Positions 44,645-52,902 of a stretch of DNA of 64,000 bases are shown here, piece after piece. A program made the translations under genes and the position numbers. The first letter of the stretch is position 1. Each line of letters begins with the position of its first letter. Source of the stretch: an uncultured Dyadobacter sp. (GTDB taxonomy: Bacteria; Bacteroidota; Bacteroidia; Cytophagales; Spirosomataceae); the NCBI RefSeq assembly GCF_946482605.1, contig NZ_CAMLSE010000036.1, positions 14,758-78,757 on the forward strand. The letters run 5' to 3'. Under the pieces are notes generated by a model. That model saw nothing but the letters and a program-made list of their open reading frames with translations. It ran no database searches and had not been told where the DNA came from.

Positions 44645-47600
44645 ATGAACTATACGGAATTGCAAGTCACAACTAACTTTAGCTTTCTCCGGGGTGGTTC
44701 CCATCCGGAAGAGTTGGTGGAACAGGCATGTTTACTTGGATATAGTAAAATCGCCATTACAGACCGTAATACCCTTGCTGGTATCGTAAGGGCGCATGCT
44801 GCTGCCCGCGATACTCAACTGCAAATTATCCCCGCAGCGCGACTAGACCTTAAAGATGGCCCAAGCCTGTTGGCTTATCCGACCGATAGGGATTCGTATA
44901 CCCGTTTGTCGGCGTTACTATCAATGGGAAATCTCAGAACGGAGAAAGGAAAGTGTGAGCTATACCGACGCGATGTCTACGAATATGCTCATGGAATGAA
45001 ATTCATAGCCATATCTCCTGACGGCCTGTCCTCCGGGTTTAAGTTCGAGCCAGGCTTTGAAACAGCACTCAAAGACTACAGGCGAGAACTAGGCAACAAT
45101 CTTTACCTTTCGGCCAGCCGTTCTTACCTGGGAACTGACCACAAAAAGCTTTTCAGGGTTTCTGAAATTTGCCACAAGCTTGATATCCCGATGATCGCAA
45201 CCAATGATGTTTACTATCATCATCCTGAGCGCCGCCAATTACAGGATGTGGTCACCTGTATCCGGGAAAAGTGTACCATCTACAATGCGGGGTTCCGGCT
45301 CCATCAAAATGCTGAGCGCTACTTGAAGAACCAGGCTGAAATGATACGCCTGTTCCGCAACTACCCGGATGCCATCAAGCATACTCAGGAGATAGCTGAG
45401 GCATGTACTTTCTCACTTGATAGCCTGAGGTATGTTTATCCCGAGGAAATTACATCGGAAGGCAGAAGCCCCCTGGAGGAGCTTACCTATTTGGCCTGGA
45501 AAGGTGCACGCGACTTTTATAGTGAGCCATTACCCGAAAAGGTTATAAATGCCATTAACCATGAACTTCGGTTCGTAGAGGAGATGGACTATTCGGCGTA
45601 TTTCCTTACGGTATATGATATTGTCCGTTTCGCCCGCGAGCGCGGCATCCTTTGCCAGGGACGCGGGTCGGCTGCAAACTCGACTGTTTGTTTTTGCTTA
45701 GGAATCACTAGTGTTGACCCGACTAAATTCGACCTGCTTTTTGAGCGTTTTATCTCATCGGCAAGAAATGAGCCACCTGATATTGACGTAGATTTCGAGC
45801 ATGAGCGTCGTGAGGAAGTGATCCAATATATTTATGAGAAGTACGGCCGTGACCGGTCGGCGATTGTGGCCACCGTCACCCAACTCCATCAAAAGGGTGC
45901 TATCCGCGATGTTGCAAAAGTTATGGGTATGTCTGTCGATGCGATCAACAAACTTTCCAGCTCCATATGGGAGTTTACCGATGAATGGTTTGAAGGAAAA
46001 CGTATTTCTGATCAGGGCTTTAACGCGGACGACCCTCATCTGATCAAAGTCCTTGATCTAACCAGGCAGTTTATGGGCTTTCCCCGGCAGCTTGGCCAGC
46101 ATACCGGAGGCTTTGTTATCACCCAAGGTAAGATCACCGATTTGTGTCCCATTCTGAATGCCAGGATGCCTGGCCGCACTAACATAGAATGGAACAAGGA
46201 TGATATTGATGCACTCGGCTTCCTTAAAATAGATGTGCTCGCCCTGGGGATGCTAACCTGTATCCGTAAGGCATTCGATTTGGCAAAGCTGCACTATGGC
46301 CTGAACCTGACACTAGCCAATATCCCGCAGGACGATCCGGTAGTCTATGAAATGATCGGGCATGCTGACACTATCGGTGTGTTCCAGATAGAAAGCCGTG
46401 CACAGCAATCAATGCTGCCGAGATTAAAACCCAAAGACTTCTATGACCTGGTTATCGAAGTTGCCATTGTGCGTCCTGGACCTATTCAAGGGGATATGGT
46501 ACATCCTTACTTACGGCGACGGAACGGCGAGGAACCTATCGAATTCCCATCTAAGGAGCTCGAAGACATTTTAGGCCGCACGCTCGGTGTCCCATTGTTC
46601 CAGGAACAAGCAATGAAAATTGCAATTGTAGCTGCCGGGTTCACACCCACGGAGGCGGACAAACTGCGTCGGAGTATGGCAACTTTTAAGCTCAGTGGAA
46701 TGGTGACGCAATTTGAAAAAAAGCTGATTGACGGCATGACCGGTCGTGGTTATACGGAAGAGTACGCCCGACGCATCTTTAAGCAATTGGAAGGCTTTGG
46801 TAGTTATGGTTTTCCTGAAAGCCACGCAGCCAGTTTTGCCCTGCTTGTCTATGTTTCTTGCTGGCTCAAATGCTATTACCCCGATGTATTTGCCGCAGCA
46901 CTGCTCAATAGTCAACCGATGGGTTTTTACCAACCGGCACAAATTGTGGGTGACGCACGCAATCATGGCGTCATTGTTCGCCCTGTGGACGTGAATCTTT
47001 CTTATTGGGATAATACGCTCGAAGAGCAGGACGGTAAGTACAAAGCAATGCGCCTGGGGTTCCGCCAGGTAAAAGGGATTCGTCAGGAGGAAATGGAATT
47101 ATTAGTTAACGCAAGAACCCAGCCATACAAGGCAATCCACCATATTAGGGACGCGGGTGTATCACAAGCTGCCCTTGAGCGACTGGCCGACGCCGACGCA
47201 TTCCGCTCGATGGGCATGGACCGCAGGCGCGCTATGTGGGAGGCAACAGCCCTCTCAGATCGTCCGATGGGTATGTTCACTGGCCATCAATCTGCCAGCG
47301 AATTTGAAGCACCGGTTGCACTTCCCAAACTATCGCTTTCTGAGCATGTCGTGCAGGATTATGCTTCAATTGCATTGTCACTGAAAGCGCACCCGGTAAG
47401 CTTCGTCCGGGAACAACTGACTGCCAACTATGTTACCTGCAACAAAGATCTCACCAAATTCAGGGACGGAATGATCGTCCGCGTTGCCGGATTGGTGCTT
47501 GTCCGCCAAAGGCCAGGCACAGCGGGTGGGGTATGCTTTATCACGATCGAAGATGAAACCGGAGTAGCCAATTTGGTCGTCTTCCAAAAGCTTTTTGAGA

Positions 47601-47878
47601 AATACCGTAAGGAAGTACTGCGCTCACGGCTCTTAATGGTTGAGGGGAAATTGCAAATCGAAGGCGAAGTGATCCATGTCGTTGTGAAGCGGTGTTTTGA
47701 TATGTCCTCGCTACTTCGCGGCTTGAATATCAGCAAAGATCAAGACCCGGACGTGCAGACACTTTCCCGCGCGGACGAAAAGGATGAATATGCCAGCCAG
47801 GCAGTCAACAAGAAAACGCAGGTGCGTAAAAAAGCCGTACAGCTTGAAATCTTTCCGTCCGGCCGCAACTTCCGGTAA
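44645..47878 (+). CDS. dnaE2: Error-prone DNA polymerase III alpha subunit DnaE2
   Basis: This 1077-residue C-family polymerase carries out translesion synthesis after damage. It starts at ATG 44645, preceded by GAGGAAG; the open frame extends upstream to 44603 but overlaps imuB. Domains in order are an N-terminal PHP domain (MNYTELQVTTNFSFLRGGSHP), a polymerase palm with the catalytic pair in PPDIDVDF (about residue 380), thumb and fingers (GFPESHAASFALLVYVSCWLK), and a C-terminal OB domain (about 960-1040). The length is that of DnaE2 rather than replicative DnaE. It is the last gene of the imuABC-type operon. Confidence 0.94.
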   Translation: MNYTELQVTTNFSFLRGGSHPEELVEQACLLGYSKIAITDRNTLAGIVRAHAAARDTQLQIIPAARLDLKDGPSLLAYPTDRDSYTRLSALLSMGNLRTEKGKCELYRRDVYEYAHGMKFIAISPDGLSSGFKFEPGFETALKDYRRELGNNLYLSASRSYLGTDHKKLFRVSEICHKLDIPMIATNDVYYHHPERRQLQDVVTCIREKCTIYNAGFRLHQNAERYLKNQAEMIRLFRNYPDAIKHTQEIAEACTFSLDSLRYVYPEEITSEGRSPLEELTYLAWKGARDFYSEPLPEKVINAINHELRFVEEMDYSAYFLTVYDIVRFARERGILCQGRGSAANSTVCFCLGITSVDPTKFDLLFERFISSARNEPPDIDVDFEHERREEVIQYIYEKYGRDRSAIVATVTQLHQKGAIRDVAKVMGMSVDAINKLSSSIWEFTDEWFEGKRISDQGFNADDPHLIKVLDLTRQFMGFPRQLGQHTGGFVITQGKITDLCPILNARMPGRTNIEWNKDDIDALGFLKIDVLALGMLTCIRKAFDLAKLHYGLNLTLANIPQDDPVVYEMIGHADTIGVFQIESRAQQSMLPRLKPKDFYDLVIEVAIVRPGPIQGDMVHPYLRRRNGEEPIEFPSKELEDILGRTLGVPLFQEQAMKIAIVAAGFTPTEADKLRRSMATFKLSGMVTQFEKKLIDGMTGRGYTEEYARRIFKQLEGFGSYGFPESHAASFALLVYVSCWLKCYYPDVFAAALLNSQPMGFYQPAQIVGDARNHGVIVRPVDVNLSYWDNTLEEQDGKYKAMRLGFRQVKGIRQEEMELLVNARTQPYKAIHHIRDAGVSQAALERLADADAFRSMGMDRRRAMWEATALSDRPMGMFTGHQSASEFEAPVALPKLSLSEHVVQDYASIALSLKAHPVSFVREQLTANYVTCNKDLTKFRDGMIVRVAGLVLVRQRPGTAGGVCFITIEDETGVANLVVFQKLFEKYRKEVLRSRLLMVEGKLQIEGEVIHVVVKRCFDMSSLLRGLNISKDQDPDVQTLSRADEKDEYASQAVNKKTQVRKKAVQLEIFPSGRNFR

Positions 47879-47933
47879 CCTTCTCAATTTGATTGAACTT
47901 TACTAACTTGGAAAACGAACCCTATCTATCACG

Positions 47934-48410
47934 ATGACTGCTGCTTACAATCCCTTTGAAATCCTTAATGTGCCGATGTTGAAGCAGATCGAGCAGCACG
48001 GAAATCACTTCATTGTGCTGCAGCGATTCAATTGGCCCGGCATAGAGCCAGGTAGAGCGTTCATGGGCACTCCTTATGCTGAGCAGTCCAAAGCAGCGGA
48101 ACATGTCGCGCACTTGTCAGAGAAGGAAGGGAAACTTCTAAACCTGAATGCTGATGCCGTAAAAATCACCGATCTGATCAATGACCCGAAATACAACCTG
48201 TTCCTTAGTACTTTCCGAGACCCCAATTGGGACAATAGAATCCTTAAACATTATCAGAGAAATATTATATCTTACCTGAAAGCCAGAATCCCATTCCGGC
48301 AAAGCAATCCGATTGACATCAACCTGTCACTAGAATATGGTAGGCTCAAAGCCGTTGTTACAGCAAACGGGCCGGAACACACCTTTGATGCATATGAGAT
48401 GATAAAATGA
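47934..48410 (+). CDS. Hypothetical protein upstream of the SRAP gene
   Basis: The 158-residue soluble protein belongs to no family I recognise. It is mixed alpha/beta, with IEQHGNHFIVLQRFNWPGIEPGRAFMG near the N-terminus and beta-rich INLSLEYGRLKAVVTANGPEHTF near the end. It lies 55 bp after dnaE2 and 7 bp before the SRAP gene, so it is likely cotranscribed with SRAP and may serve the same damage response. Confidence 0.6.
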   Translation: MTAAYNPFEILNVPMLKQIEQHGNHFIVLQRFNWPGIEPGRAFMGTPYAEQSKAAEHVAHLSEKEGKLLNLNADAVKITDLINDPKYNLFLSTFRDPNWDNRILKHYQRNIISYLKARIPFRQSNPIDINLSLEYGRLKAVVTANGPEHTFDAYEMIK

Positions 48411-48417
48411 GAAGCCT

Positions 48418-49215
48418 ATGTGTTACGATATATCATTGCACACCGACATCGAATTAACCAGGGAAGCATTTCCCAAGGTGAAAGATCAACGCGTCAGCCT
48501 GGAATCTCCCAACCAGGAACACGTGCTGTCATTCGGCTTTCCAGAGTTTCCGATCTTCTCCCGGCAAGGAGCCGACTTGATTCTCTCGAACATGGAGTGG
48601 TCGGTCGATCCGACCTACGAGAAAGACCCTGTAATGCGCAAGAAAAAGCGGATCAAAATGGCTGACATGCAATCCGAGCGCGTGCTCGGCGACACACGAT
48701 CATACTGGTACCGGTTACGGAAAAACCGGTGCCTCATTCCCGTAAGCGGCACTTATGAGCATCGGGCAATTTCAGGCTGGGCCAACAAAGTCCCGTACTA
48801 CATCTGGGTAAAGGATCGCTCTATTCAGTTCCTTCCTGGCTTGTACCAGCTCTACGAAAGCATCGGGCCGAACGGCGAAAAGATACAGCTTGGCAGCTTT
48901 GGGGTGCTGACACGTGAAGCGAACGAAGTAATGTCCAATATCCATAATGATGGTGAATTCAAGCACCGCATGCCACTATTCCTCACACCGGAGTTGGAGC
49001 AGTTCTGGTTGTCTGAGCATTTCACAGATGATGATATGCGCGCTGTCTTTGAGTATCAGCTGCCTTCCGAGCTGCTTGCCTATCACCCGGTATTCAGCGT
49101 GCGCGGCAAAAAGCCGCGACCTGATGGAAAGCATAAATATGAACTTTGGAATTACGATAACTTGCCTCCGTTGGGGAATGATGAGCCTTTGCAGGCGCAA
49201 ATAAAACTATTTTAA
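48418..49215 (+). CDS. SRAP/HMCES-family abasic-site DNA-protein crosslinking protein
   Basis: The 265-residue protein has the SRAP features. Cys2 (MCYDIS) becomes the N-terminal residue that forms a thiazolidine bond with abasic sites. SGTYEH carries the catalytic Glu, and the His motif is NDGEFKHRMPLFL. The family (YedK, HMCES) shields abasic sites in single-stranded DNA and is often linked to SOS genes. Its position just after the mutagenesis cassette fits that role. Confidence 0.92.
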   Translation: MCYDISLHTDIELTREAFPKVKDQRVSLESPNQEHVLSFGFPEFPIFSRQGADLILSNMEWSVDPTYEKDPVMRKKKRIKMADMQSERVLGDTRSYWYRLRKNRCLIPVSGTYEHRAISGWANKVPYYIWVKDRSIQFLPGLYQLYESIGPNGEKIQLGSFGVLTREANEVMSNIHNDGEFKHRMPLFLTPELEQFWLSEHFTDDDMRAVFEYQLPSELLAYHPVFSVRGKKPRPDGKHKYELWNYDNLPPLGNDEPLQAQIKLF

Positions 49216-49261
49216 AACATAAATTGCATTCAAAACAAACCCTACAAAAACTCCCTCCCGA

Positions 49262-51880
49262 ATGGAATACATAAGAAGAAAGATAGACCGCAAGATAACC
49301 TTCCTTGAAAATAGCGGTCAAGTTGATCTATTAAAAGTTTACTACCAAGTCAGATTGGAGTACCTCCTTATTTACTGCCTCGGTTTCCTTTGGAATAAGA
49401 ATCTATCCGGACTGTCCGATCAAGACCGAGAATATATCCTAAGCAGAATATATCACCCGTCGATTGGGGACCTGGAGGATATTGCTCGGAAACTTGATAT
49501 CAATGGAGATTTTTTCCTTCACAAAAGAGTGAGACAGGCGACCCAGAAGTATCCAAAACTTAGAAATGAAAAAATCGGACACGGATACGTATTTGAAGAT
49601 GGCACCCAGGACTACCTAACGGCAATTCAGGAAATCTACGAAACCCTACTCACTTCGGAGATACCTATAATTTCGCAAAACTTCGATCTAATTAAAGTGG
49701 TAGAGCTCACGAACGGCTTTTACAGTGGAATTTCTTACAAACCAGATGGTTCCGAATTTGTCACATGGAGATATCCACAGGAAGTTGGACAACTAGAGAT
49801 CGGCTCACTGTATTTAAAGGATGGTGAAAACAACTATGCCAGAATGTCGCCATTTATCAACATCGAATCAGAGGATGAAATCTACATATTCAACTCTATT
49901 CAAGAGCCACTTTTGGGTAAAGTAAAATACAATAGAATTCTTTCCACAGGTAACTCGACAAAAGACTGGCCAGAATTCATCGATGCACAAATAGATATCG
50001 CCGGCTTAAAGCGCAAGAGTCCCAATGGCACAATACTTAATGTATTTAAGAGAAACCACAGCAAATACATTGATATTGGCATCAGGAGAACTGTGACGGA
50101 TTTTCTTTTAAACACATCTCACTCGGTAAGTGCAACAATATGGGGCCATGGTGGTGTCGGAAAAACCGCCGCCATACAACACATATGTGATGAACTTTCG
50201 GTAGCCAGAAATCGGAAATTTGACTACATAATTTTTTTAAGTGCAAAGGATCGTTTATACAATTACATGACTGGCTCAATTCAAGAGGTTACTGATTACG
50301 TGACTTCATGCGAAGATGTGATAAGAAATGTAAATAAATTCATATTTGGATCCGATAGCCACTTAACCGATGGAATAGAGAAATTTGAGGGAATAATGTT
50401 GATTGTAATTGATGATTACGAAACCTTCGCTGACGAGGAAAAACAGAAAATTAGAGAATTTGTCAGGCGGCTAAATACGAATCATCATCGAATTATTGTA
50501 ACCACACGGGCAGACTTCAAGTTGGGTGATGAAATACAAAGCAACGAACTCGATAAATCCGGCACTGCAGAATTCTTCATCAAAGTTATGGAAAACGAGT
50601 TCCCTCAATGGCCCCTAGATAATTGGAAAAGAAAAATCATGCAGGAGAACTATTCCCAGAAACTCTTTCTCATTACTAGTGGTCGCCCACTATTTATATT
50701 TCAATTTACCCACACTTTAATCCAAACAGGTGATATTGACGAAGCACTAAATGCCAATATTAAAGACTCTATTTCTGCCATTGACTTCCTATATGGCAGG
50801 ATATATGACTACCTGAGCAGTATGGCACAAGATATCTTTGTAGCTATCAGCTTATTGGTTACGGCCACCGATCTGAGCAATCTTGTAAGTAAGTTAATAT
50901 TTATTCTAAACCTCGAAGCTGATGCGGAGAAATTCGCGAACGCTATTCAAGAACTGGTCAAACTAAGGATACTTGAAGTAAAAGAGAATGATTTTTTCCA
51001 GGTCTATTCAAAGGAAATATACCAAAAAATGAGCGACTATTTCTTGAAACGAGAAGATCAATTCATTGGTATTTGTCGACAGAGGCTGATGCTTGTTTCA
51101 CGAGACAAGAAACTGGATAATGAGCAGGCTTTACTCAAAAATGCTGATACAAGTAGGCTAACGAAAAATGAGGAAGAAGTGTCAAGTACCTACAAGTATA
51201 TATTAAATAGGGCAACTGCACCTTCATCGGTAAAACTGCAGGCAGCACTAAATTTATCATCATATCTATTTACCGACCGTGGAAAAAAGGAAAGCGCAGT
51301 AAAAATTCTTGACGACAACTATCACTTGTTCAATCGCGATGGCAAATATGTCAAAATGTTAGCGACATATAATTGGTCGCTGGGAACGAATGAGGGGAAA
51401 CAAAAAGCAATTAGTTATTTGACTATATTCTACGCGAACAACACAAATCTGAAAGATGATGTAAATCTTGAAATTCTAGGTCTACTAATAACTTATAGAA
51501 GTATCTATGCAATCTCACAGAAAGATGAATTAAAAGAGTTATTGAAATATCAAGAAATCACACAGTTGGAATTCACCACTAGAAACAACGCATTGAAAGA
51601 CGAATTTCACAATATTTGGAAGCAACAGGCCCATTTTTTCTGGGACTTCTTAAAGCGAGCAAACATTTCTAGACTAGGGTCAGGAGCTCGTCAAAATGCC
51701 GTTACCGGACTCTATCAATTCTGTGAAACTCAAATAAGAATAAATAAGGTGGAGACAGCAAAGGAAATATGTGAATTTGTAATTGAAAAATTTCCTTCAA
51801 ACTTTCATCCACTATTTCAATCAAAGCTAAATAAGTTGAAATATATACTCGAAAGGCAGAAAGTTAATTCTAGAGAGTGA
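49262..51880 (+). CDS. HEPN-STAND (NB-ARC-like) P-loop ATPase
   Basis: This is an 872-residue multidomain protein. Residues 1-130 form a helical domain with R101-N-x4-H107 (LRNEKIGHG), which matches the HEPN Rx4-6H motif of RNase or dimer modules. Residues 140-285 form an unassigned, beta-rich region. From about 275 there is a STAND ATPase with Walker A GHGGVGKT (295-302), Walker B IVIDDYE (381-387) and sensor TTR (414-416). The last 250 residues are helical and TPR-like. STAND ATPases sense a trigger and oligomerise to activate effectors. It precedes the TIR gene by 83 bp in an AT-rich segment, so a two-gene defence unit is inferred. Confidence 0.78.
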   Translation: MEYIRRKIDRKITFLENSGQVDLLKVYYQVRLEYLLIYCLGFLWNKNLSGLSDQDREYILSRIYHPSIGDLEDIARKLDINGDFFLHKRVRQATQKYPKLRNEKIGHGYVFEDGTQDYLTAIQEIYETLLTSEIPIISQNFDLIKVVELTNGFYSGISYKPDGSEFVTWRYPQEVGQLEIGSLYLKDGENNYARMSPFINIESEDEIYIFNSIQEPLLGKVKYNRILSTGNSTKDWPEFIDAQIDIAGLKRKSPNGTILNVFKRNHSKYIDIGIRRTVTDFLLNTSHSVSATIWGHGGVGKTAAIQHICDELSVARNRKFDYIIFLSAKDRLYNYMTGSIQEVTDYVTSCEDVIRNVNKFIFGSDSHLTDGIEKFEGIMLIVIDDYETFADEEKQKIREFVRRLNTNHHRIIVTTRADFKLGDEIQSNELDKSGTAEFFIKVMENEFPQWPLDNWKRKIMQENYSQKLFLITSGRPLFIFQFTHTLIQTGDIDEALNANIKDSISAIDFLYGRIYDYLSSMAQDIFVAISLLVTATDLSNLVSKLIFILNLEADAEKFANAIQELVKLRILEVKENDFFQVYSKEIYQKMSDYFLKREDQFIGICRQRLMLVSRDKKLDNEQALLKNADTSRLTKNEEEVSSTYKYILNRATAPSSVKLQAALNLSSYLFTDRGKKESAVKILDDNYHLFNRDGKYVKMLATYNWSLGTNEGKQKAISYLTIFYANNTNLKDDVNLEILGLLITYRSIYAISQKDELKELLKYQEITQLEFTTRNNALKDEFHNIWKQQAHFFWDFLKRANISRLGSGARQNAVTGLYQFCETQIRINKVETAKEICEFVIEKFPSNFHPLFQSKLNKLKYILERQKVNSRE

Positions 51881-51963
51881 TCGTAAATTGATTTCGGAAA
51901 ACATATTTGGACCATTGCATCGTAATCGAGGCCGCAATATTGACAACAACAACTATAAAATAA

Positions 51964-52842
51964 ATGTACAACTTATTTGTTTCCGCAGATGAAAACGACT
52001 GGCAAGGAGAGCTGTTTGAAATTGGCATAGATCGGTGCATCCGTCAGTATACCGATTTAGAGATACGGAACAGATTTTGCGAATTAGACGAAGAATCAAT
52101 TAACACTCTAAGAAGTTACCCTTGCATTTTTGCTTATGAATCGCGTTGCAAGTTAGCTGCAAAATTCGGTTGGATAAAAAATGTTAAGAGGCGAAAAGAG
52201 TTGGTACGAATTGAATATGAGGTAATTGAAAATGCACAAATTCTTTCTCACTCAGATTTAGGAAGCCTCCGGTTTGAGCTAGATATCGACAAGCTTGAAC
52301 TTAATCGTACCCATTGGGCAGTAAAAGAGGTCAATTTAGTGCAGGAATTGGCCAATAAAGGTATCAATTTGACATTTGGGCCCTTAACGTTGCCTAGCAA
52401 GATTGTCGACGTAACTCAGCATATCTTCGAGGTGGCGTTATCGTTTCCAGGAGAGATAAGGCATTTGGTCGAACCAATTGCCAGAGGAATACAGCATGAA
52501 ATTGGACCTGACACATGTTTTTATGACAATGATTACAAAGCACAACTTGCCCGCCCCTCACTCAACTTAGTCTTGCAAGACATCTACCTTAACAGATCAA
52601 AACTTGTGGTGGTATTTCTTTCTGCCGACTATCAAAGGAAAGAATGGTGTGGTGTCGAATTTAGAGCGATTCAAGAGATCCTATTAGATAAAAAGTTACA
52701 CAGTCGGGTTATGTTCTTTCGGACTGACAACGCCTTGGTTGACGGTGTCTTTCGAACCGATGGGTTTATCGATTGCAACGAGCATACAACGGCTGAAATT
52801 GTTAATTTCATAAAACAGAGAATCCAATTGGCGAAAGCATAA
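51964..52842 (+). CDS. TIR-domain protein with unassigned N-terminal domain
   Basis: The 292-residue protein has a C-terminal TIR domain (about 155-288): FEVALSFPGEIR at the first strand, CFYDNDYKAQLARPSL in the BB-loop region, and WCGVEFRAI with the putative catalytic Glu232 of NAD-cleaving TIR enzymes. The N-terminal 140 residues (MYNLFVSADENDW, then YPCIFAYES and ELNRTHWAVKEVNL) form a separate domain that I cannot name. TIR effectors in bacteria degrade NAD+ or make cyclic ADP-ribose signals. Its STAND neighbour is a plausible activator. Confidence 0.8.
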   Translation: MYNLFVSADENDWQGELFEIGIDRCIRQYTDLEIRNRFCELDEESINTLRSYPCIFAYESRCKLAAKFGWIKNVKRRKELVRIEYEVIENAQILSHSDLGSLRFELDIDKLELNRTHWAVKEVNLVQELANKGINLTFGPLTLPSKIVDVTQHIFEVALSFPGEIRHLVEPIARGIQHEIGPDTCFYDNDYKAQLARPSLNLVLQDIYLNRSKLVVVFLSADYQRKEWCGVEFRAIQEILLDKKLHSRVMFFRTDNALVDGVFRTDGFIDCNEHTTAEIVNFIKQRIQLAKA

Positions 52843-52902
52843 ATGAGACAAGAAATGTCATATGAATATGAAGTTTAACATTCAGGAGAAAATGCTTGGA
52901 AA

